This document shows, one piece after another, positions 1 to 12,200 of a DNA stretch of 64,000 nt. A model generated the notes under the pieces. It was not told the DNA's origin. It saw only the letters and a list, made by a program, of their open reading frames with translations, and made no database searches. The DNA lies in the NCBI GenBank assembly GCA_914767715.1, contig OU612071.1, positions 26,783,681 through 26,847,680 on the forward strand, given 5' to 3'. The DNA comes from Membranipora membranacea (Eukaryota > Bryozoa > Gymnolaemata > Cheilostomatida > Membraniporidae). How positions within the stretch are numbered: position 1 is the first letter of the stretch; every line of letters begins with the position of its first letter. Both the position numbers and the translations under genes were made by a program.

Positions 1-861
1 CCAACATCCTGGTAGTTGAGATAGCTGAGCCTGTAACCCTGAGGCAGACTTTACTGTAGCTTAGTAGGGCCGAGAGCATCGCAGCAGTAAGACTCGTGCC
101 CTTCCAGCATGTTATTAGTGATTGAATGGAGAGTACCTCACAAAAATCTATTCCTACAGTGAGTTATGGACACTGTTTGTATGCTATATGCTGCCATCAA
201 AATAGTATTGAAAGGAGAGAAAAAAACAGTTCTGTTTGTTATAACAATGAGAACTCCAGTAACATGTGTGGTAATGTCTCAGTATGTGTCGCTCACAATG
301 GGATCTGATGGCCTCTTGTCTATGTGATACAGTTTAACGGGCTATCCATCAGGGTAACCTTGTTTTACCATAATATAATGCTCCCACACCTACAACTGAA
401 CTTTGTTGCAGGTGATAAACCTCCCATCATTGCGGAATTTGACACAACATAGCTTGCAGGTTGATGAAAGGTGTTACATTTAGCCGTTGGCTATTCTATA
501 TGAACACCACATAACAAGACACAGCCCCACTTAGCAGGCCGGCCTGTAATACCTGCTGTATATAATCTAATACATAGTATCCTGTGCTAAGTGAAAGGGT
601 TGTTAGGAGTGTTAGGACTGTAAGGTGCTTATTACATTAGGGAGGAGAGACTATAGTTAGGTTATATATGAGATCTCAACAGTTGCCTCTGTCTATCAAC
701 ATGCAATCTGAGTGATCACTGTAACCCTCACACACTATCTAACCTCATAGAAGGAGTAAAATACTCACAGGAGGAAAAGTACAACACTTAGCTCGGTCTT
801 TAAATAAGAAATTTATATTTAGCCAACATTTACCCATCCTCATTAGCCTACATTACGCTAT

Positions 862-915
862 CTAACAATAAGTCACCCTGAAATCTAGCTAACAATAAGT
901 CACCCTGAAATCTAG
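862..915. repeat. 27-bp tandem duplication
   Basis: A 27-bp unit beginning CTAACAATAAGTCACC is present twice head to tail (862-888 and 889-915) with no difference that I can see. It looks like a recent local duplication in non-coding DNA. Confidence 0.9.
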
Positions 916-980
916 CTAAGCTAAACTCTAGATTTATTAACTCTCTAGGGTATCTTGTCTGTATAAATCAGGGATTTAGA

Positions 981-1056
981 GTGTCTGAGGTCACTAGATG
1001 GTGACAGAATGTTGTTGTGTGTCTGAGGTCACTAGATGGTGACAGAATGTTGTTGT
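981..1056. repeat. 38-bp tandem duplication
   Basis: A 38-bp unit beginning GTGTCTGAGGTCACTAG occurs twice in direct tandem (981-1018 and 1019-1056) without visible mismatch. It lies only 66 bp after the 27-bp duplication, so this stretch seems prone to slippage or strand-transfer duplication. Confidence 0.9.
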
Positions 1057-4000
1057 TTCTCAGTCTTGTTGAGCCACAGTTCACAGTCAGCCTATATTGT
1101 TGTTACCCTGTGGTGTGCTTTGTTCTGTTCTCTCAGGTATTACATTAAGACTTTGATCTTGATGTCGTCACTGGTGTGTTGTTGTTGTTGTTTCACCGCT
1201 GTGGCTACCTATGAGGGGTCATAATAGAGCCAACTAACTCATTACTGTTATAGATAGCTGCTACGAATACATTACCTGGTGGTAACACAGTGTTGTGGGT
1301 GAGAATGTTGTTACTGTCCGTAATTGGGTCTCACATAGTTCAAGTTCACAAATTCAGCTGGGACGCTGGTTGTGCATTCCATAATCGACCACATCCCCAA
1401 GTTACGTGACCTGAACTTAGCGGATTTACTGTATCTCTAAGTGTTTGGAGATGAATTATTAGATATTATGAGTATTTTTTGGGATTAGCCGTCACATTAA
1501 GATTTATAGTTGCTTTGTGGGACTATCAATGATCAGTTAGACGTTATAATAAATAAGAGATGGTCGATGGACCGAGAGACGTGTGAAGGAGTGAGGACTG
1601 GAGTATATTAAACTGTAGTTAGTGTCTGGGTGGCCTCACACCAGGGTCCCAGTGCTGATAGACAATAGAGCCGGTTGTTACTAGTTGACAGTGTATATCA
1701 TTTTGTGGTTGGCTGCGTTTTGTTTCTCTGATGGATGCGGTTGCCGGGAGTTAGCTTTTGTTATCCACAAGTTCCATTGCTTGCAAGAGGGAAGCCAAAA
1801 TGAACTGATCATAATGGTCCATACAAGCGAAACCTTTAGAGAAGTCATTGTTTTACGTACAGTAACCTATCTACTCAGAATGTAACAGAATTAGTTCGAT
1901 TATATGTTTGACGCTGCCAGGTTTTAGTGTATAGACACACAGACAGCTGTACTCGGACCTGATATAAATCTTAGTGTAGTTATCTGTATATCCATCTGTC
2001 TGGTAACACCATCACACAAAGATATCTATATACTAATCATAGACTGGGCCAGGAAGTGTGTATGGTGGGCACTATCTGTATTTTGGTTTAGAATTTGACA
2101 ATCTTACCATCAAACTATACTGTGTGACACCACACAGATATACATTACCTATCTAATATCTCTCTATCCATGCTATAAATAATCTAGTTATACCGAAGAG
2201 AAAAGACTCACACATGCATTTGGTCACAAAGCTGTCAGGCCCCGCCGCAATAATAAAGTCTGTAGACAAAGGCAGGGTTCTAGAATTGTGCAGGGTTCTA
2301 AGGTTCAGGGTCATACAGCTTACTGGTGGACATCCAGTACATGTCTTTAGGTAAAAAAACTCGCGACTTGCTCCGACAAGCCTGGGACACTGGTTGTTTA
2401 TTGATATAGGGCAGGTTTTCTCATCATCCACTCAAAACATGATAAGTATGATATATGACATACTGGTAGCCCTGCTTGTCTGACATTGCAATACTGTACA
2501 CTGGTTCTGGTCTGGGTGAGTGATGTGGTTTGTATCTGTGAGAGAAGCTGTCAGTTCTGTGACCTTTGTCAGTGACATCATCAGATTGACAGATAGATAT
2601 ATTATGTACGTGCTGACTTTTCTGTACTGTAGATTGATTAGAGATTAGCAGGTCAGCAGTAAGTTGGCAGCTTTTCAGTCAATTTTTATACAATTTAATT
2701 GTCGTCTGTGTTAGTAGTCTTTGTTTATCATAGTAGTACTTTTATTACTCAGCAGGACAACTGCTTCTCATTGTCTAATAGTCTCTAGCCCGCTGACTTT
2801 GTCTGCGTGTGTGATGTACGGCAGCTGTATATTGTAATCTATTTAGTTTGTAAGCCTGCGCTCTGCAATCAAATTTCGTCTTTTCATCGATCCAAGATCA
2901 TGTTTCCATGTCTATGGAAACTGTTTTTTTAACAGCAGATAACAGAGTCAAACTGGACATAACTGAAGTAGGATGTGTTATCTGAAGTAGAATATGTGTT
3001 ATCAGCTCTTAAAACGTCCATCGATGATAGTGATGGGAAGAGAGCAGGATATTTGTATTTCAGGGAGTTGTCCTCCTTTAGGTAAATTTCAATTTCCAGA
3101 ATTAGGTTTTATTCAGACCATTCTCCCTGTTCAGACTGGGTATATAATTACACTAATTGTAGTCAATTAGCATAGTCTGGGGATTTATCACACATAGAAT
3201 ATTGTATGAAATGTCAAGAATCACACATCAGCCCACAGCCTGTCTCTTCAGCCTATAGCTTGTCCTGTTATTTGCCTGTAAGTCTGGTAATTAAATTTCA
3301 TAGGTCAATTCAATGTTGATTGTGTATCATTTAGTTTTTGATCAATAAATATCAAATATTCAGTTCAAATTTTACGAGGCCTGCACATTTAGTCAAAACT
3401 GGAAATCTGAGGGCAAGATACAAGTCGTTATTTACGTTGAGTAGTATATGGTCGGTTATGATGTCACTCAGGGAATATATACCACAATACGACACAACGT
3501 AAGTGTGAATCTTTAAAACAATTGGTGAGATATATTTAATTGCCTTCTCATGTACTGTAGTATGTTGGTAGTGGTGTCATCCAATAATCACAGTTGTTGG
3601 ATCACTGAAACCATAGTTATAGATTGTGCTCTCATATCCCCCACATGATAAGAGGTAGTTGTTTCCCACCCCTACATGGCTGCTTATTTACAGGCTAGTC
3701 ATATTTGGTGCATTTGTCAGACATTTTTTCTTCTAATCTGCTGTTATGATTTTCGATGATCTCATCCTTGTTGGTATTGAAATCACCGCTGAGCCTGTTT
3801 CAATGTTGATTTTGATCAATGAAAAAAATTGAAACAATTTGTTTACAAAGCCAGTAATTAATCCTACTCTACACATATTTGTTAAAGCTCACATATTAAT
3901 CATGACATATAATTGTACAAATATAACTGTTACAAAGTTCTACTGCTCAGCCTTTGTATGTAGATTAAATCTTGCCGATCCTTTCTCCCCTGTAAGTCTG

Positions 4001-4854
4001 CCTCTGAGCGATACTAACTTGGGGTGTCCTGTGTACCCACCCCGTACTCTGCCAGCGTTAAGGGATTATTATGGGGTCAGTGTATGTTGGTTTGTTGTAC
4101 CCTAAGGCAGCTTTCAGTGACTGCAGGCCTACATTAAGTCCAGTATGAATAACAGTAGGGTATTATGTGTGATCGATTGGATTAAAAGTTTGGAGTGTGT
4201 TTGTATATTTGATGTGTACATTACGCTGTTTGGGTTTACTCTGGTATAGTTTGTATAGTTTGTGTCACTCTATCACTTTGCTGTTAGTCTGAGAGCTGCC
4301 TCCTCTCTGTGAGCACACATGACATTGACTTATATCTCCACCTGCGGAGTGTCTGGATCATACTATCTGGCCGCAGACCAAGGACTCTGCGATCTGGCCT
4401 GACAATCAGATATCGGAAACAGATTCCTTTAGACTCGTGATTCCTTTAGTGCTCACCATGTGATATTTGGAGGAGATTTGACAGATTGTCAGTCAGTAGT
4501 TAACTGACTACATACAGGTGTGCACCATTACACAACGTGACGCTGGAACCATGAGGAGAAAACCAGGCAGAAAGAGAGTGAGGATACTAGTGTAAGTTTG
4601 GTCTCTGCATGACGTCACTTGAATCACCGAGATCATTGTGACGTGGAGTTAAACACTATGATTCCATGTGTCGACTTCGTAAGGATCTCGGGAGTAATCG
4701 CCCCATGGAAACGGCATTAAAGTCAAAATCCGATTGTGACGAATGACCTTTTGGACGCAGTGCACATACCGTGTTGATTTGGTCAATATCCAAATTGGCT
4801 GAATGGTTAGCGCGCTTGCACACAATGACTTCAATGGGATTGGGTGGCCGGGGA

Positions 4855-4870
4855 CCCCCCCCCCCCCCCC
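4855..4870. repeat. Poly-C run of 16
   Basis: Sixteen C in a row following a G-rich segment. Similar homopolymers occur at 35557-35569 (13 C) and 48522-48535 (14 G). Their lengths are uncertain in any assembly. Confidence 0.9.
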
Positions 4871-6207
4871 GGCGGCAGTAGATGTTTTTCATGTTTTTTC
4901 AATCATGGGAATGGTTAGATTTCATAATTCAAAATCGAATTGAACCACAAGTTCGATGCATGGAACCATAGTGAAAGTAAATTGTCATCGCACCCACGCA
5001 GCCACTGTCTAATGGTGCTGTTTTCTCTTGTTTTGGGTTAAAGTTCCCATCATTTTGAATGTTTCCTGGAGACTTGTTTTAATCTCTGTTTTTCCCTCTG
5101 TTGTGATTCACTTCTGAGTGTTTTTTTCCTATATCTCACATTACTCATAAGCTAGGCAGGTGCCCAGGTGGTCGCGATGTCATTATTTTCATCGGTCATG
5201 ACTTTATTTTCTCTGAGTTGTTGAGAGTATGGTAGCTCATGGATAAGCCTCCGTTTAACAGCTGCAGTGAAGCAAGGAGTTTACTTCTGGAGTAAAGTGT
5301 TGCAAATTTCACTTTTTGAACACTTGCCAAGTACTTGTTTGATTCTTTCAACTACACCCCAATAACACCAGGTAAAGTTGGCCTGAAAGCTTTCATCTGT
5401 GCTAATCTTGATAGCATGCGGAATAAGAGGATTAAAATTCACTCAATTACCACATATTACAAACCCCTCTACCATCTCATCACACCGCTCATTCATCAAA
5501 CGATACAGATTACAACAAACAACAGAACAAGGCAGGATATTGTATAGGGGCTTGATTTTAGTGTATTGTTTACTTCTTGTTGTGTTTGGGAGGATTAGGA
5601 ATGATGGCAGTATTGTCCGTGTTAGAAAGTCTCAATGACTAAATGTCAAGCAGTTGCAGACAAATTACCCTCTCATTCCTTAGGCAGTGTCTGTGCATCG
5701 CTTGTTTTGTAGCCACGTGTGGAACTTCAATAGATTGACGGACATGTTGGACACGGTGATTCAGTTTTAGCGCCATACCTGCTGATTATGACGGCGAAAC
5801 TTGTCTCTCAAAATCATTTGAATTTTGAGCTACTGTCATTTGTTGACTTGATGAGTGAAAGAAAAGATCTGGTTTTATCATTCCATCTACTTGTTGCACT
5901 CAACTATGGAACTGAAATAGAACGATAAAATTCAACAGCGGAACTCGGAGAGAAAGTCGTTGTACGGCCACGTTAATGAACCAGCATCGATGTAAGGAGT
6001 CTAGGATACTAAAAGCTAACAGCTCTCTGACTAACAACTCCTCAAAGCAGTCATCACAGCTGGATATAACTTCAGAGCTCAGTAAAGCGGAATAAATATC
6101 TAGGAAATCAAGAGCGCCTATCTTACACCATCTAATGTGTAACCAAGTGGATAATATTACTAAACAAAGTAACTTCCCTCTGAGAAGTTCCCTTACTCCT
6201 CACCACC

Positions 6208-9200
6208 ATGCATTCTGTGAGCCCACCGTCCTCCTGGGAGGATATACAGAGCTTTGCCTCAGAGATGAGAGAATGGTCTATACCTACAATAGACAGGTAC
6301 TGCAGCTTCTGGATATTGCTTGTCCCATTCGATTGTTCAAGTTGACAGATATTTATTGTTCACGCTTGGAGAGAGTTTGGTATATTCACATTCTGTCAGA
6401 ATGACACTAGGGTGGTTTTATTACTCTCATGTGATCTTCCTTATCACACTGCAGCTTGGTTGGCCAGGTGGTGGAGACCATCTGATTGATTGGGTTTTGT
6501 CTCCGAGTTGATGGCAGAAGATTTATTATAAATACAGAGTGGTGTAAGATATACTACTTTTGAGTTTGAGTTTGATCATCGTGGTTGAAACTCACAACAG
6601 TGGTGGTAATTCCAGACTTGTATATAGTGTCATTCATTCCCCCAAGTGTTAGTGATACATGTTCTGTTGTGTCATGAACTTGTGATGGTGATACCAGAGA
6701 CTATAGATATATCTATAGTCTCTGGTGATACTATGTTGTCTAGCATGTTGTGCAAAGTATCAAATTTAATAACCCAAATTCCTGATCGCAGGCCAAGTTT
6801 GTTTTTGTACTCAAATATAGAAAGTTTGATCAGTCATGCATCACCCAATACATCATAACTAATATTTTGGTGACTGGATCAGCTACGGACAGCTCCAGGG
6901 AACCATCATGGAGTCACATGTTTAACTCCTCAGTGCAGCGAGGCCAACATAGCTAAGACTTCTGTTCAGTATGAACAGGCTGCTGATGATTTAAATATCA
7001 TTTACATGTTGTGGAAATGCCTAAAATTTAAATTTGTATGCCAAATAGGTGGTCTACATAATTGTAATTAAAACCCTATATAGTATCAATATATAATTTA
7101 GCTAGTATGTAAACTATGTGAACTAGTGAGCAGTGGCTTTACTCTAATCATCAGATATTTGTCAGCTCTTTGAGGATAGAGTAATAACATATGTAGGGCT
7201 TCCCATCTCTAACTAAGTTATCTCCAGTATTCTCCGAGTCAAGTCAAGTTCTGAGTGCATACACTCCCTGATTGTAACTGTTCTGAGTAGTGAGGAGAGT
7301 TTAATTTCTGATTTGAGTCATAGAAGGAAATGAGATTATTATGTTGTAGAGTACAGTCTCTATAGACAGTGGAGTACAGTTACAATGGAGTGATTGTAGT
7401 ACACTTGTAGTTTCTCTGTTATTTATAGAAGGGCTTGTTTTGTGATTATTGTTTGTAAACAACTCTTTTGTTTGTATGCAATTAAATGTTGAAGGGTCTC
7501 AATTCTGTGTTGAAGTTATCCTTTTATCAGTGAGTTTGTTTCACTTCTAAGTTTTCTGATATCTGTAAACATGATCCTAAACAGTCACTAGATACTGAAA
7601 AGTCTGAAGTCTACTATCAGTATGTTCTGTGATGAGACAGTCCTCTCTGTGTCACATGCCGTCTGTTCTTGAATCTCAAGTACTCATCGGACAATCAATC
7701 AAACTGTTTCCCACAAATAGACATTGCAACTAATTTATGAGTCTAGATACTGTTCTTGCTATTAGTTTGGAACATGACTGTGATGTGAGGCTCTCTCCTC
7801 TATGTTATTGCCATGATTGTGAAGACAACATTATCACGTTATTCTGTCTCTTCTGTTTGTAGGGTTGGTGAATCTCCGAGCTCAAGAACTAAACCAACCA
7901 AGGTAAGTTAGATGAGATGTATTTTGTTTTCGTCATTCTAGCTGACTAGTACAAAATGTTGGATGCATATTATCTACTCCTCTCGACAAACGCAACTGAT
8001 TCAATAGGCCTATGTATTGTCACATTAAAATTTACTGTTTGGTGCTGCCCTCCCAGTATGGAGATGACTTACTGGTAACACCACTCCAATTAGGTTGAGG
8101 AAAAATCGGTAAAATTAACAGATACATTAGATCAAGTTTAATCCAACTGCCTGCATTACAGTTGCTCCCTTCCACTGCGGCGTGACAAGTGGATCGGGAG
8201 TAACTACGAATGCAGGCAAATGGACCAAACTTGGTCTAGGAATACATATACGATAAGATTGGCAACAACAGTTTTATTTCTGATTTGAGAATCTTGTCAG
8301 CTGTGTACTTCTTTTATTATAACCCGGTTTCTTACTTTGTTTTACAGACCGGGGGAGAGGAGGAGATGCCCCGTACTCAGCATACACATCTCCCTAACTC
8401 AGTTAACCACGCCCACTATGCTCTGCCCACCACATCATACCTCAAAAAGTAAGTACCGCCTCAGTGAGACAATATGCTGAGTAGTCCTCCGACAGTTCAA
8501 AATATGATATCGACTTTGGCGATGAAGTTAAACCGTTTTGAAAGCAGAAGCAGACAACTCTCATACCATATTCAGTCATCGCAGTCATGGCGAGGGAAAC
8601 TCATCAAAAGAAAACTCTGTAGTATGATAGTTTCCACTGTATATCCTAGTCAAGCAGTGTTTCCCAAAATTTCATGCCTAAACATTCCACTTTTACTGAC
8701 AGACCTTCGTCTGGAAAAAGGGAAAGCAGGTAAGGACGGGCTCTCTCTAACCCCCCGACCTATCACTTGTGTGTGTTTTGCTGTAGCTCTCTGGCTATCA
8801 TTTCTTATTACATTACATACTCTCCGCTTCCATATAATATAAGTGTGACACTTGTGATATTGTTTAACCAGCCACTGACATTCAGATCTGAACACGCCTC
8901 CCGGGAGTTGTGCGATCAGTTGAGTTTGTAGGATTAATGCTACCTCGATAAATAAATAACTCAAGCTCTAGGTCTAGAGAATAATGCTTGTACATTTAAT
9001 CTTCAGACACTGTAGCGTCTTGTCACAGTGGCGTTGCGCCGCGTCACAGACTGTGATATAGAGTATTGTTGCAGTATTTAGTACGTATTTATAGTAAAGC
9101 ACCTGTGATTCTTCATACTCCTTTTATCATTTACACAATACAACCCACCAAAATATCCCCTACGACAATTCGTATCCCAAACAAAATCAACATTGTGACA

Positions 9201-12200
9201 TTGTGCCAGCTGTGCCCATCTCAATTGTCAATCAGGATGTCTGACACCCCAAATGAAATATCATGACATTTTCATCGCCCATCCCTTCATCCTATTAAAA
9301 ACAGAATTATCCATAAACAAACGGACAACATTGACCGATTAAACAAATCACTCCACAATTATCAGCCTCTCCGAATGGCATTTGGACTCATGTGGGCTAG
9401 AGCTCTATAAAAGATGGTTGATAAAGTTGTCTTCTCTTCTTGTGATTCTGTCGTAGATACAGTTTGCCATTTCCTATATCTGATGTATATTATTATCTCC
9501 TAGATTACGTGAGGACACATTCAGACAAGGTGGCAGCTCCTCTAGTGAGCCCGCTGCTGAAGTCGGCAGAAGGCGTCCAATCAGAAAGCAGATCAGTTCT
9601 AAGACTGACCAATCAGAAGAGCCATTAGATAAACCTAAACATGAAGATGAGACTGAGAGCGAGGAGCTGGTCAGACAACTACAAACAGTGAGTAGAATCA
9701 AGCTTTAGTCGGCTCGATAAATGCATTAGAAGAATGAATACGAGATATTCATCTCTTGGTCTGGTAACTATGTCACCCCATTATGTGTTTAGTGTATTGG
9801 GATTCCAAATATCGTGTCGCTGTCAAATAGTTTCAGGACTAACTCAAAATCAGTGAAGGAACCTTTTTAAAGCATACATTGAGAGGTCCTGAGAATCAGC
9901 CATGGTATACACTATTTGAGTTCCATTCAGAATAACCATTCCTTTGTTAAATTGTATAAATGACTTACTGTTTTCAGGTGACAACGGTGAATTTAACTGT
10001 TATGTTGTATTAAAATAAATGGTCTATAACTTTCCTTATCTAATATTGTAATTAGTGTTCACTGACAAAATATTTATCTCCCTGAGACCAAAAATCATGT
10101 ATCTTGTACATTCTTGTACATTGACATCTTTGTAATTGGCCTGACTCGCAGTAAATAAACATGAGACACTGATTAGCTCCCTGTATTGAGATGAGATGAT
10201 TAAAACAACTATGACCCAGCAATTGATATAAGTGTGAACACAGCTGAACATCAGATAGAACTAACTGTTACACCACATAGCATCAGTTGAATCCTACCCT
10301 TCAAAAGTTATTACTGTTCCATTAATTGTCATGTATGCCTACATTTCGGTTTGGTCCGTGGATCTAACATTCATCATCATCTATGTCTATTAATATTCAC
10401 TTACACTGATATTGATAAATGTTCCCTTGGTTGTGAGAACACCAATAATGATCAGTACCATTGATATTCATATCCTCTATGTACTGATTGTAGGACTTTG
10501 ATGACTTACTGTCCAAGTATGCTATGGCTGAGGTTACTATAGATCAGCTTAGACTGGGAGCTAAACTTAATCTATATTCTGATCAGCCACAACCAGCACA
10601 GGCTGCTACTGTGCAACCTGGTATGTCATCTTAGAGACACATCAAGGTCATTTTCTATACTCTGTGACCTTCAAAAGGAGGGTTGGATACACCCAACCCC
10701 CTCTCTACCTTCAATACTGGTGTTCAGAGATTGTTGAGAATGTTCTAAGGAGTTGTCCTGTTGATAAAAAGTGTATGACAACTCCTGTCATAAATGTTAT
10801 GACTGCATAACAATACATAGACTAAGATCTGTCTTTTTTGTTGCGCGTGATGTTGTACAAATATTGTATTTTATACTTGATTTACTCTGTGGGTCCAGAA
10901 GGCTTATAACTATCTATAGTAAACTATATACATACATAACATTATGATTCTGTTGTAGGTACTGCAAGAAGTGCTACCACTCTGACCATACCACAGAAAA
11001 ATCAGGGATCTCTAAACTCATCACTGCAGAGTGGATTTATATTACCAACATGTAAGTATGGGATGTCTCGGATTATGAAACCTTATTACTCCTGTTGATG
11101 TTGATTTGTTTCTGCCAATTGTAATGTAGGAAAAACAGTTGATGAGTTTATCTGAAGGGTTTTATAAGATACCCAATTAAAATCATATACCAAGTTTGAA
11201 GTGGTAGCCGTAAACTTTCCTTCTAAACATTTCACCTCTCCTTACTCCAAAATTCTCATGTGTTACAGCGAGTTCCCCTAGACAGCCAGCTGAAGCTGGT
11301 ATACTAACTACAGTAAAGCCCCTAACAGAACCACAGAAAGCTCTAGCTGAGAATATCACACATCTGCAAGACCAGGTTTGTTACATAGCAAGTCTGTCTT
11401 CCTTCTTCTGGTTGAATTCAATCTTGCTAAGTGGACAGCAGTGCAGTTTGTTTTTCATTGTATTAGAATAGTAATAATAATTCATTGCCTCTTTTCATTA
11501 ATCTTTGAGTCATTGTCACGTCTTATGATCACTGATTTGTATTTGTATTATACAACTGAACTTAATGTCATTATACAATGAACATGAACTTCAGTGGATG
11601 CACTGATCTCTCTGATGTTTTTACATGCCTAACCCTTCTGAATGGTTTGTTACTTTGATAGGTTGGATCATTCATAGCTGGAGTAAGTGGTCAGGGACGG
11701 GTACTAAATCTAAAGCCTGAGATCCATCACCAGCTATATGAGGCATTAGAACAGAGTCAAGATACCCTCCACCATCAACTAGCTGAGGTAGGAATGTGGG
11801 CTTGTCATATATGCCAGAGTTTTGTATGTGAAGATCAATGCTTGATTTTGATATTTAAATTGGTGTAATGATGGTAACACTGATCGGGGATCTCTGAAAG
11901 TTTTTAACTACAATAGAATGGTCTTGCCAGTTTTTGCCATGCACACCATTACTGCTTTTAGCTCCCACACAATAATAGAAGGGTAGGTCATGCATGATTG
12001 ATATTTCACCAAAGTTTTCACTTTTCACTCCATATTATAATCAGAATAAAAGTTATGATTAGCAATAATTTGATTTCCTCATTCATAAAATAAAAATATT
12101 GAGTGGACTGGTTTTGCAGGTGCATGACTTTCCTTATCTTGTCGGTAATAACGCCCTGAGGCAAACAAGATACTGAACATTAAATTTATGTATAAGAGAA

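Larger units (their letters stand above)
1..6207. other. Upstream region without a recognised gene
   Basis: No open frame here has a recognisable domain, and no chain of phase-compatible exons could be built on either strand. The longer frames (for example 2153-2431 on the minus strand, 3839-4105 on the plus strand) have no family features and look like chance. The region holds two short tandem duplications and a poly-C run, listed separately. It may contain the promoter and non-coding 5' exons of the AKNA-like gene that starts at 6208, but I see no convincing core promoter. Confidence 0.5.

Noticed and set aside
2153-2431. Minus-strand 92-codon ORF
   Set aside because: No domain, no splice partners, and composition like surrounding DNA.
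4551-4592. Mini-ORF beginning MRRKPGRKR followed by GTAAGT, possibly an upstream AT-hook-like first exon of the AKNA-like gene
   Set aside because: No acceptor near 6208 restores the frame, and an in-frame TGA precedes the ATG at 6208. The resemblance to an AT-hook is too short.
4797-4870. tRNA-like A box (TGGCTGAATGGTTAGCG) suggesting another SINE
   Set aside because: No B box at the expected distance; the downstream sequence is G/C homopolymer.
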